The notes under the pieces were generated by a model. It was not told the DNA's origin and did not search any database. It was given only the letters and a program-made list of their open reading frames with translations. From contig NZ_JAPKNJ010000005.1 in the NCBI RefSeq assembly GCF_026343945.1, forward strand, positions 1-64,000: 64,000 nt of DNA, in the 5' to 3' direction. Numbering within the stretch: the first letter of the stretch is position 1; every line of letters starts with the position of its first letter. This DNA comes from Kaistia algarum. Lineage in GTDB: Bacteria > Pseudomonadota > Alphaproteobacteria > Rhizobiales > Kaistiaceae. Shown piece by piece: positions 54,707 through 62,665 of this stretch. The translations under genes and the position numbers were made by a program.

Positions 54707-56170
54707 TCAAGCGGACGGCGTCGGCGTCGCGACGGCAACACGTTCCTCGCCAGGGTAGCGGGCCTGCAAAAGCGAGAACAAGGCGCGGATCGCCTGCGCC
54801 TCGCCCCCCTCCGGCCGGCCGGGCCGCGGGGCCGGATTCCAGGCGTAGATATCGGCATGGATCCACGGCACGCTCTTCGGCACGAAGCGGTCGAGAAAGA
54901 GAGCCGCTGTGACCGAGCCGGCGAAACCGCCGCTGCCGGCATTGTTGATGTCGGCTACCTTCGAATCCAGCATCGACGCATAGGGCCGCCAGAGCGGCAT
55001 GCGCCAGAGTGGATCTCCGACCCGATCGGAATGGCGCATCACCGCCTCGGCGAGGCTGTCGTCGTGGCAGTAGAATGGCGGAATATCCGGGCCGAGCGCG
55101 ACACGCGCGGCACCGGTGAGCGTCGCGAGGTCGATGAGGAGATCGGGTGCCTCCTCCGCGGCAAGAGCCAGAGCATCCGCGAGGATCAGCCGGCCTTCCG
55201 CATCGGTATTGCCGATCTCGACGGTAACGCCGGAGCGGGACCGGAAGATATCGCCGGGCCGGAAGGCTTGGCCGGATATGGCGTTCTCGACGGCGGGAAC
55301 GATCAGCCGCAGGCGGACAGGCAGCTTCGCCGCCATGATGAGTTCCGCGAGACCCATGGCATTGGCCGCGCCGCCCATATCCTTCTTCATGAGCAGCATT
55401 CCGCTCGACGGTTTGATGTCGAGGCCGCCGGTGTCGAAGGTTACGCCTTTGCCCACCAGGGTGATTCTGGGGTGGCTCGGATCGCCCCAGCTCAGTTCGA
55501 CGAGACGTGGCGCCCTGTCGTCGGCAGCGGCAATGCCGACCGTGTGGACCAAAGGCAGATTGGCGCCGAGCAGGGCCGAACCGACGATCTGCGAAAACTC
55601 CGCGTCGTGGCGCTGCGCGAGGCCGCGAATATGCTCGGCGAGCTCGGCCGGTCCCAAATCGTTCGCGGGCATGTTGATCAGATCGCGCACCCGGTAAACG
55701 ACACGCGAGGCCGTGCGCGCGGCCGCGATATCGACCCCCTTCGGCACCACCAGCCTCGGCGCCGGCACAGCACTCGTCTTGTAGCGGGTGAAGCGGTAGT
55801 TGCCGAGCGCCCAGCCAAGCGTCGCCAGCTCCGAGTCCGGAATGGCCGTGTGGAACTCGTAGTCGCCCTGCGGCAGGATCATCGGCAACCGGGCGCTGAG
55901 CAACCGGTCGCCCGGGGCGTCGGCGCGGCCAAGACCGAACAGCACCCGCCCGATCGAACCGCGCGAATCGGCAATGATCGTGATCGCCCCGGCCGCCGCG
56001 TCGAAGCCCGTGGACCGCGCCCAGCTCGCCTCGACCTCGGACAGCGAGGCGAGAACACGGTCGAGATCATCCGACGTCACGGCAAGAATCGGAACGGCGG
56101 CAGCAGAACTTTCGATCAGGCTTTCGATCAAGTCGAGGATCCTCGGCGGCGGTGAAACGGCGGGGATCAT
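54707..56170 (-). CDS. M17 family leucyl aminopeptidase
   Basis: This 487-aa cytosolic aminopeptidase has the M17 metal-site motifs GKGVTFDTGGLDIKP, KKDMGGAANAMG and NTDAEGRLILADAL, and the C-terminal HADIYAWNP. It removes N-terminal residues from peptides using two metal ions. The start at 56170 (MIPAVSPPPRILDLIE) is the last in-frame ATG before the folded domain; ATG 56242 is an alternative. It is the first gene of the M17-MarR-NlpC set and diverges from the TadD-like gene. Confidence 0.9.
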   Translation of the reverse strand: MIPAVSPPPRILDLIESLIESSAAAVPILAVTSDDLDRVLASLSEVEASWARSTGFDAAAGAITIIADSRGSIGRVLFGLGRADAPGDRLLSARLPMILPQGDYEFHTAIPDSELATLGWALGNYRFTRYKTSAVPAPRLVVPKGVDIAAARTASRVVYRVRDLINMPANDLGPAELAEHIRGLAQRHDAEFSQIVGSALLGANLPLVHTVGIAAADDRAPRLVELSWGDPSHPRITLVGKGVTFDTGGLDIKPSSGMLLMKKDMGGAANAMGLAELIMAAKLPVRLRLIVPAVENAISGQAFRPGDIFRSRSGVTVEIGNTDAEGRLILADALALAAEEAPDLLIDLATLTGAARVALGPDIPPFYCHDDSLAEAVMRHSDRVGDPLWRMPLWRPYASMLDSKVADINNAGSGGFAGSVTAALFLDRFVPKSVPWIHADIYAWNPAPRPGRPEGGEAQAIRALFSLLQARYPGEERVAVATPTPSA

Positions 56171-56308
56171 GGACCGTCGCGAGAGCGTCCGCAATCCGCC
56201 ATGTCCGGGATCAGACGCTCTTGAGAGGCAGGTTTTAACCATCTGTTAGGGTTAACCAAATATTGATGGAACTCGATATCCACCCTCGTCGGACCGCCGG
56301 ATCGAGCC

Positions 56309-57121
56309 ATGAATTCCTTCGTCGAGATCGCGCCCGCCCGTGCCATCCGAGGGAGCCTGTCGATCGCCGCGCTGCTCCTTTGCGCCGGTCTCGCGGGTTG
56401 CTCGACGAGTTCCAGCGGGCTCGACCACACCACGACCGGCTCCGTGGCAAAGCCCCTGACAGCCAGCGATTTCCAGCAATCCGAGAGCTATTGGAGCCAG
56501 CGCTATACCAAGAACCCCAACGACAAGACGACCGCGCTGAACTATGCAGCGGCGCTGCGACGCGTGGGCAACAATGATCAGGCCGTCGCCGTACTGCAGA
56601 AGACGGCGATCCGCTATTCGACCGATCGCGACGTTCTCGCCGCCTATGGCAAGGCGCTCGCGGCCGACGGACAATTGGAACAGGCCCTCGACGCCGTGCG
56701 CCGGGCGCAGACACCCGATCAGCCCGACTGGCGCCTGCTCTCCGCCGAGGGGGCAATCCTCGATCAGCTGGGCCAGAACGACGCCGCGCGGGATCTTTAC
56801 ACCAAGGCGCTCGCCATCAAGCCGAACGACCCGACCATCCTCTCCAATCTCGGCATGTCCTATGTGCTGACACGGCAATTGCCCGAGGCCGAGCGCGTCC
56901 TGCGCCAGGCCGTGGCGCAGCCCGGAGCCGACAGTCGCGTTCGTCAGAACCTCGCCCTCGCCGTCGGGCTTCAAGGTCGCTTCGGCGAAGCCGAGAGCAT
57001 CGCGAAATCCGAGATCTCCCCGGAACAAGCCCAGGCCAACGTCGCCTATCTGCAGGCCATGCTGGCGCAGCAGCAAGGGCGGCAGAGGGCGCAGGCCGGC
57101 ACGGCCCGGTCGGCCGGCTGA
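56309..57121 (+). CDS. tadD: TadD-like TPR lipoprotein
   Basis: This 270-aa lipoprotein has a type II signal ending LAGC (Cys31) followed by about four TPR units (TALNYAAALRRVGNNDQAV, RDVLAAYGKALAADGQLEQAL, LSAEGAILDQLGQNDAARD, ILSNLGMSYVLTRQLPEAE). TadD-type lipoproteins help assemble the Flp/Tad pilus secretin at the outer membrane. Unusually it lies on the plus strand and converges on tadC, rather than closing the tad operon, so it must have its own promoter. Confidence 0.85.
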   Translation: MNSFVEIAPARAIRGSLSIAALLLCAGLAGCSTSSSGLDHTTTGSVAKPLTASDFQQSESYWSQRYTKNPNDKTTALNYAAALRRVGNNDQAVAVLQKTAIRYSTDRDVLAAYGKALAADGQLEQALDAVRRAQTPDQPDWRLLSAEGAILDQLGQNDAARDLYTKALAIKPNDPTILSNLGMSYVLTRQLPEAERVLRQAVAQPGADSRVRQNLALAVGLQGRFGEAESIAKSEISPEQAQANVAYLQAMLAQQQGRQRAQAGTARSAG

Positions 57122-57158
57122 TCCGGCGCCAATGGCAACAGGCTGCTGAAGACGGCGA

Positions 57159-58133
57159 TTATTGCCGGACGTGGATCACCTGGATGATCGCCGGGCCGAG
57201 GATCACGGCAAAGAGCACGGGCAGGAAGAACAGGATCATCGGAACGGTGAGCTTCGGCGGCAGCGCGGCCGCCTTCTTCTCCGCCTCGTTCATGCGCTGG
57301 TCGCGGCTTTCCTGCGCCATCACGCGCAATGAATCGCCGAGCGGCGTTCCGTAGCGCTCGGCCTGGATCAGCGCCGTGACGACGGCCTTGACGCTGTCGA
57401 TGCCGGTGCGCGACGCGAGATTCTCATAGGCCTGCCTGCGTTCGGGCAGATAGGAGAGTTCCGCCGTCGTCAGCATCAGTTCCTCGGCCAGCGGCCCGGA
57501 CTGGGCGCCGATCTCTTCCGAAACCTTGCGGAAGGCCGTCTCCACCGACATGCCGGCCTCGACGCAGATCAGGATCAGGTCGAGAGCATCGGGCCAAGCC
57601 TGACGGATCGAAGATTGACGCTTGGAAACGACATTGGCGACATAGAGGATCGGCAGATAGAAGCCGCTGGCGCCGACGAGCAGCGAGGCCCCGAGCTTGA
57701 ACAGGAAGGGCTGCTCGAACTTGCCGATCACGAAGAAATATAGAAGGGCTGCGGCAAAAACGCAGAATGGCAGGACGAAGCGGGCAAACAGGAAAACGAT
57801 GATGGGCGCCTGTCCGCGGAAACCTGCCATGCGCAGCCGGTTCAGCGTCTGCTCGTCCACCAGCGCCTCGCGCAGATTGAGGCCTTCAACGAGGCGCTTC
57901 ATATAAGCGCGCGGCTCGTGGCGAAGCGAGATCCGGCTCTGCTCGGAAAGCCGGGCCCGCTCCCGCGCCCGGATCCGCTCGCGCTCGATGGCCACGGTTT
58001 TCATGCGCGCCGGCAACCGGTCACGCTCCAGCAGCGGCAGCGTCAACGACAGGATCGTAGCGATGACCGCAACGGCCGAGAAGACGGCGATCAGAAGCTG
58101 CGGATCGACCAGGCCCATGATCAACTGGAGCAT
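57159..58133 (-). CDS. tadC: Tad pilus inner-membrane platform protein TadC
   Basis: This 324-aa protein is of the type II secretion F family. After an N-terminal helix it has a cytoplasmic stretch rich in Arg, paired helices in the middle, and the T2SF core DLILICVEAGMSVETAFRKVSEEIG and ALIQAERYGTPLGDSLRVMAQESRDQRMNEAEKKAA. A last helix ends PMILFFLPVLFAVILGPA. It forms the pilus motor platform with TadB. It starts 10 nt after tadB and is the last gene of the operon. Confidence 0.93.
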   Translation of the reverse strand: MLQLIMGLVDPQLLIAVFSAVAVIATILSLTLPLLERDRLPARMKTVAIERERIRARERARLSEQSRISLRHEPRAYMKRLVEGLNLREALVDEQTLNRLRMAGFRGQAPIIVFLFARFVLPFCVFAAALLYFFVIGKFEQPFLFKLGASLLVGASGFYLPILYVANVVSKRQSSIRQAWPDALDLILICVEAGMSVETAFRKVSEEIGAQSGPLAEELMLTTAELSYLPERRQAYENLASRTGIDSVKAVVTALIQAERYGTPLGDSLRVMAQESRDQRMNEAEKKAAALPPKLTVPMILFFLPVLFAVILGPAIIQVIHVRQ

Positions 58134-58143
58134 CTTTCCCGCC

Positions 58144-59145
58144 TCAATATTTGAAATCGATCATGCGGCGCATGACGACAATGCCGATCGACATCCATAG
58201 GGCGGCGCCGCCCAGGATGACGTTGCCGAGCGGGTCGGTGAAAAGCAGCGTGATGTACTTCGGATTGGTGAAATAGGTGATCGTCACGACGAGCGGCGGC
58301 AGCGCGCCGATGATCCAGGCCGATGCCTTCGCCTCCATGCTCATCGCCTGGATCTTGCCCTTCATCTTGGCGCGCTCGCGCAGAATACGGGAGAGATTGC
58401 CAAGCGCCTCGCCGAGATTGCCGCCGGCCTTCTGCTGGATGGCGATGACGATGGCGAAGAAATTGGCCTCCGGCAGCGGCACGCGTTCCGGCAGTCGGGC
58501 CACCGCGTCGGTCAGCGGAAGGCCGAGGCCCTGCTGCTGATCGACGATCTTGCGGAACTCGGATCGCACCGGTTCGCGCGCTTCCGCCGCGATAATGCGC
58601 AGGCAGTCGCCCACGGGAAGGCCGGCACGGATGCCGCGGACGATGACGTCGACGGCATTCGGGAATTCGCTGGTGAACTGGCGGAAGCGGCGCTTGCGGA
58701 AATGGCTGACCACCCAGCGCGGCAACCCGAGCGCGCCCGCGACGCCAGCCGCCAAGACGGCATAAAGCGGCAGGCCGAAGAGCAGGGCGATCAGAAGCGC
58801 ACCACCGCCACAGCCAGCGCTGATCAGCAGAAACTTGCGGTGGCTCCATTCAAGCCCCGCCTGCTGCAACCGCAGTACCAGCGGCGGAGATTTCGACTGC
58901 TTGGCCCTCGCCTTCTGCTTCTGCTCGATCTCCTTCAGCGTTTCCTGGATGGTCTTGCGGCGCTTGCCGGCATCCGTCTGGCGGACCTGCGTGAGCGCGC
59001 TCGCCTTGTTATTCAGCTGGGTCAGCCGCAGTTCCATCTGGCCTTCCTCGCGGATCCGATCGCGAAGAAAGGCATAGGCGAGCGCGCCCGCGCTGAAGGC
59101 GGCGAGAAGGACGATGGCGAAGAAAAGACCCGTCGACCCCAGCAT
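58144..59145 (-). CDS. tadB: Tad pilus inner-membrane platform protein TadB
   Basis: This 333-aa T2SF-family protein has an N-terminal helix, a basic cytoplasmic stretch (about residues 60-95), paired helices near 103-145, and the core DVIVRGIRAGLPVGDCLRIIAAEAREPVRSEF and IVIAIQQKAGGNLGEALGNLSRILRERAKMK. Two C-terminal helices follow. It partners with TadC around the CpaF/TadA ATPase. Spacing is 5 nt from the ATPase gene upstream. Confidence 0.93.
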   Translation of the reverse strand: MLGSTGLFFAIVLLAAFSAGALAYAFLRDRIREEGQMELRLTQLNNKASALTQVRQTDAGKRRKTIQETLKEIEQKQKARAKQSKSPPLVLRLQQAGLEWSHRKFLLISAGCGGGALLIALLFGLPLYAVLAAGVAGALGLPRWVVSHFRKRRFRQFTSEFPNAVDVIVRGIRAGLPVGDCLRIIAAEAREPVRSEFRKIVDQQQGLGLPLTDAVARLPERVPLPEANFFAIVIAIQQKAGGNLGEALGNLSRILRERAKMKGKIQAMSMEAKASAWIIGALPPLVVTITYFTNPKYITLLFTDPLGNVILGGAALWMSIGIVVMRRMIDFKY

Positions 59146-59150
59146 GTCCG

Positions 59151-60602
59151 CTATCCCGGCTGAAGGGCGGCCTCGCCCTTGTCGGCAGCATCAAGCGCCG
59201 CGGCCAGACGATTTTCCTCGTTGAAATAGCGCGCCCGCTCCCAGAAGCGCGGACGGCCGATGCCGGTCGAGCGATGCCGGCCGAGGATCCGGCCATTGGC
59301 GTCTTCGCCGAGCATGTCGAACACGAAGATGTCCTGCATGGTGACGACGTCGCCCTCCATGCCCAGGATCTCGGTGACATGGGTTATGCGGCGCGATCCG
59401 TCGCGGAGCCGCATGACCTGGACCACGACGTCGACGGAATTGACGATCATTTCCTTGAGCGTCTTCGACGGCAGGTTGAAGCCACCCATGGTGATCATCG
59501 ATTCGAGGCGTGAGATCGCCTCGCGCGGGCTGTTGGCGTGCAGCGTGCCCATCGAGCCGTCATGGCCCGTGTTCATCGCCTGCAACAGGTCGAACGCTTC
59601 CGGTCCGCGCACTTCGCCGACGATGATCCGCTCCGGCCGCATGCGCAGGCAATTGCGGACCAGATCGCGCATCGTGATCTCGCCCTCGCCCTCGAGATTG
59701 GGCGGCCGCGTCTCGAGGCGCACGACATGCGGCTGCTGCAATTGCAGCTCGGCCGCATCCTCGCAGGTGATGATGCGCTCCTGCTGCTCGATGAAGGCGG
59801 TGAGGCAGTTGAGCAGCGTCGTCTTGCCGGAGCCGGTGCCGCCGGAGATCACAACATTGCAGCGCGAGCGGCCGATGATCTCCAGCACGGTCGCGCCTTC
59901 CGCCGTGATCGTCCCGTATTTGACCAGTTGCCCCAGCGTCAGCTTGTCCTTGCGGAACTTGCGGATCGTCAGCGTCGGCCCGTCGATCGCCAGCGGCGGC
60001 GCAATGACGTTGACGCGGCTGCCGTCTGGAAGACGCGCGTCGCAGATCGGCGAGGATTCGTCGACCCGGCGGCCTACTTGGCTGACAATGCGCTGGCAGA
60101 TGTTCATCAGCTGCGTGTTGTCGCGAAAATGGACGCCTGTGGCCTGCATCCGGCCCTGCACCTCGATGTAAGTCGAGTGGGCGCCGTTGACCATGATGTC
60201 GGTGATGTCGTCGCGCGCCAGCAGGGGCTCGAGCGGGCCATAGCCGAGCACGTCGTTGCAGATGTCGTCGAGCATGTCTTCCTGCTCGGCGATCGACATG
60301 ACGATCGACTTCAGCGAGACGATATCGCCGACGATGTCACGAATTTCCTCACGCGCGGTTTCGACGTCGAGCTTGGAGAGCTGCGCCAGATCGATCGTCT
60401 CGATCAGCGCCGAGAAGATGCTTGCCTTGACCTCATAGAACTCCGTGGAGCGACGGATCGAACCGCCATCCTGGCTGACGAGCGAGGGCACAGCGGACGG
60501 GGCTGCCCGTCGCTCTGGCTGCGGGTTCGCCCGCACGGGAGCCGGGGCGATGGGCTTCGCCTCGGGTCTGGCGTCCAGGGTACCGCGCTTGCCGAACATC
60601 AC
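59151..60602 (-). CDS. cpaF: Tad/Flp pilus assembly ATPase CpaF (TadA)
   Basis: This 483-aa secretion ATPase of the VirB11/GspE superfamily powers Flp pilus extension and retraction. It has an N-terminal region of about 100 variable residues, then GYGPLEPLLARDDITDIMVNG, RVNVIAPPLAIDGPTLTIRKF, Walker A SGGTGSGKTTLLN, the Asp box (RIITCEDAAELQL), Walker B-like RPERIIVGEVRGPEAFDLL and the His box TGHDGSMGTLHANSP. It overlaps cpaE by 4 nt. Confidence 0.95.
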   Translation of the reverse strand: MMFGKRGTLDARPEAKPIAPAPVRANPQPERRAAPSAVPSLVSQDGGSIRRSTEFYEVKASIFSALIETIDLAQLSKLDVETAREEIRDIVGDIVSLKSIVMSIAEQEDMLDDICNDVLGYGPLEPLLARDDITDIMVNGAHSTYIEVQGRMQATGVHFRDNTQLMNICQRIVSQVGRRVDESSPICDARLPDGSRVNVIAPPLAIDGPTLTIRKFRKDKLTLGQLVKYGTITAEGATVLEIIGRSRCNVVISGGTGSGKTTLLNCLTAFIEQQERIITCEDAAELQLQQPHVVRLETRPPNLEGEGEITMRDLVRNCLRMRPERIIVGEVRGPEAFDLLQAMNTGHDGSMGTLHANSPREAISRLESMITMGGFNLPSKTLKEMIVNSVDVVVQVMRLRDGSRRITHVTEILGMEGDVVTMQDIFVFDMLGEDANGRILGRHRSTGIGRPRFWERARYFNEENRLAAALDAADKGEAALQPG

Positions 60603-61888
60603 GCCGCTCCGCTTTTGCGGCTCCGCAGACGTGCCAGCAGCGGCGCCAGAGCCGACGTTCTCTTCGGCTTCACGTCGACCCGCCCGGTGAGAATCTGCGC
60701 GATGTGATCGAAGGCCGCGGCAGCCGCGCTCTTCGGGTCGGTCTCGGCGATCATCTGCCCATTATTGGCGGCGGTGCCGAAAAGCTGAGGCTCGAAGCCG
60801 ATGACGGCGATCGGCTCGATCGCCAGCGCGGCCGTGAAATCAGCAACCTTGATCTCGGGCCGCTTGGCCATGCCCTGTTTGTTGATGACGAGCCGCGGCG
60901 GCGCGTCGCCCTGCCGCAGCGTGCGGAGCATATCGAGAAGGTTCTTCGCGTTGCGCAGATTGGCAAGATCCGGCTCGGCGGTCAGCACGATCTCGTCGGC
61001 GGCGATGAGCACGCGGCGCGCCCAGGCCGTCCAGACATGCGGAATATCGAGGATCACCGCCGGGACGCCGTTCTGGGCGACTTCGATCATCGCCTCGAAG
61101 GTCGTCTCGTCATAGTCGCAGGTGCGATCGAGCGTCGCCGGCGCCGCGAGAAGGCTGAGATGGTCCGAGCAGCGCGCGAGAAGCCGGTCGAGAAAAGTAT
61201 CGTCGAGACGCTCGGGCGAATGGATCGCATCGGAAATGCCCTGAGCCGGGTCCTGGTTGAAATCGAGCCCGGCCGTGCCGAACGCGACGTCCAGATCGGC
61301 GATCACGACTTCGTTCTGGAGGTTCCGGGCAATCGACCAGGCGACATTGTGCGCCACCATGGACGAGCCCGCGCCACCCTTGGCGCCGACAAAGGCGATC
61401 GAGCGGCCGAGCGGCGCCTTGCCGGTATCGAGATAGAGATCGGCGATCGACTTGATGATGTCGGGGGCGCTGACCGGGCCGACCAGATATTCGCTGACGC
61501 CGCGGCGGATCAGCAGGCGGTAGAGCTCGACATCGTTGGCGCGGCCAACAATGACGATCTTGGTGCCGGCGTCGCAGACTTCGGCCAGATGGTCGAGTTC
61601 GGCGATCAGCCTTTCGCCGGCCAGATGCGTCTCGGCGAGGATCAGGTTCGGCGTCGGCGCAGCGTGATAGAATTCAGCCGCCGCGGCGAGCCCACCCATC
61701 TGCACCTTGACATGGGCGCGGCTCATACGGCGATCGGTTGCCGCCTTCTCGACGATAGCCGCGAAATCGGCGCCCTCGCAGAAGGCCTGGATCGAGATGC
61801 GCGGGATCGGCCGCACATGGCCGAGATCGGCAGATCCGAGGCTGCCGGCTCGGGGAGTTGGAGCCTCCTGAAGCGCCAGCTGGATCAT
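60599..61888 (-). CDS. cpaE: Tad pilus localisation ATPase CpaE (TadZ)
   Basis: This 429-aa protein has an N-terminal receiver-like domain without a phospho-accepting triad (about residues 30-160). A MinD/ParA-type ATPase domain follows, whose deviant Walker A is FVGAKGGAGSSMVAHN: the usual KGGVGKT lysine and threonine are replaced by serines, a feature of CpaE/TadZ. It positions the pilus machine at the cell pole. The frame continues upstream, but ATG 61888 overlaps the cpaD stop by one base (TGATG). Confidence 0.93.
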   Translation of the reverse strand: MIQLALQEAPTPRAGSLGSADLGHVRPIPRISIQAFCEGADFAAIVEKAATDRRMSRAHVKVQMGGLAAAAEFYHAAPTPNLILAETHLAGERLIAELDHLAEVCDAGTKIVIVGRANDVELYRLLIRRGVSEYLVGPVSAPDIIKSIADLYLDTGKAPLGRSIAFVGAKGGAGSSMVAHNVAWSIARNLQNEVVIADLDVAFGTAGLDFNQDPAQGISDAIHSPERLDDTFLDRLLARCSDHLSLLAAPATLDRTCDYDETTFEAMIEVAQNGVPAVILDIPHVWTAWARRVLIAADEIVLTAEPDLANLRNAKNLLDMLRTLRQGDAPPRLVINKQGMAKRPEIKVADFTAALAIEPIAVIGFEPQLFGTAANNGQMIAETDPKSAAAAAFDHIAQILTGRVDVKPKRTSALAPLLARLRSRKSGAA

Positions 61889-62616
61889 CACTGGCCTCCT
61901 ACGCCGGTCGCGATATCGACCTTGTCGAGCCCCTTGTACTCGCCCGAGGGGTTCGTCCCCTTTTCGTAGTTGCCGAGCACCACCATGCGGCGCGTGGCAT
62001 CGGCCGACGACATTCCCCGCGGATAGAGCAGGTCGAGCGGATTGGTGACCTGCGCGGCGAGGTTCTGCTGCGTGGCGCAGCCGAAATTGTAATAGCTGCG
62101 GTTCTCGGTCTTCATCCACATCTTGCCGTCTTCCATCGGCCACTGACCGCAGCCATCGACATGGGCGCCGATCCGCGCGAAGGCGAGGCGGACCGGCGCC
62201 TCCGCCTCTTCGGCGCCGGCGGGATAGCTGCGCACGTCGATCTGCTTGCGCGGGACACCGGCCGCGACGAGCGCATCCGCTGCCTGCCGGGCGATGCCGG
62301 TCGCGGCTCTGGCATTGGCAGAATTGCTCGGCACGATGATCGCCATCGCCGACGCATCCGCGATGGCATATTGCTGGGCGAAGCCAGTGATGTTGCCACG
62401 CATGCGCGTCGAGAGCTTCGGCACATCCGGGCCGACCGGCAGATCCATCGTTGCAATCTGCTGGTTGATCAGGATCGGATGGCGGACCCGATAATCGTCG
62501 GGACCGAGCGTCGCTCCCGTGACATCGTATTTCGTGTTCACGCAGCCGCCGAGCACCGTCAGGGCCAGCAGCGAGACGAGGATGCCGAGCGGTTTGCGGG
62601 CGCGGGGCGGATGCAT
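61888..62616 (-). CDS. cpaD: CpaD-type pilus assembly lipoprotein
   Basis: This 242-aa lipoprotein from ATG 62616 has a type II signal with VLGGC (Cys25). CpaD-family features follow: DDYRVRHPILINQQIATMDLPVG, IIVPSNSANARAATGIA and NFGCATQQNLAAQVTNPLDLLYPRG. CpaD is an outer-membrane pilotin or periplasmic partner of the CpaC secretin. An ATG at 62646 would add ten residues before the signal peptide; GGAAAC lies before 62616. It sits 49 nt after cpaC. Confidence 0.92.
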   Translation of the reverse strand: MHPPRARKPLGILVSLLALTVLGGCVNTKYDVTGATLGPDDYRVRHPILINQQIATMDLPVGPDVPKLSTRMRGNITGFAQQYAIADASAMAIIVPSNSANARAATGIARQAADALVAAGVPRKQIDVRSYPAGAEEAEAPVRLAFARIGAHVDGCGQWPMEDGKMWMKTENRSYYNFGCATQQNLAAQVTNPLDLLYPRGMSSADATRRMVVLGNYEKGTNPSGEYKGLDKVDIATGVGGQ

Positions 62617-62665
62617 GGCGGTTTCCTGAGTGGCGCGCGATGTCATGGAATGGGCTCCGCCCGTC

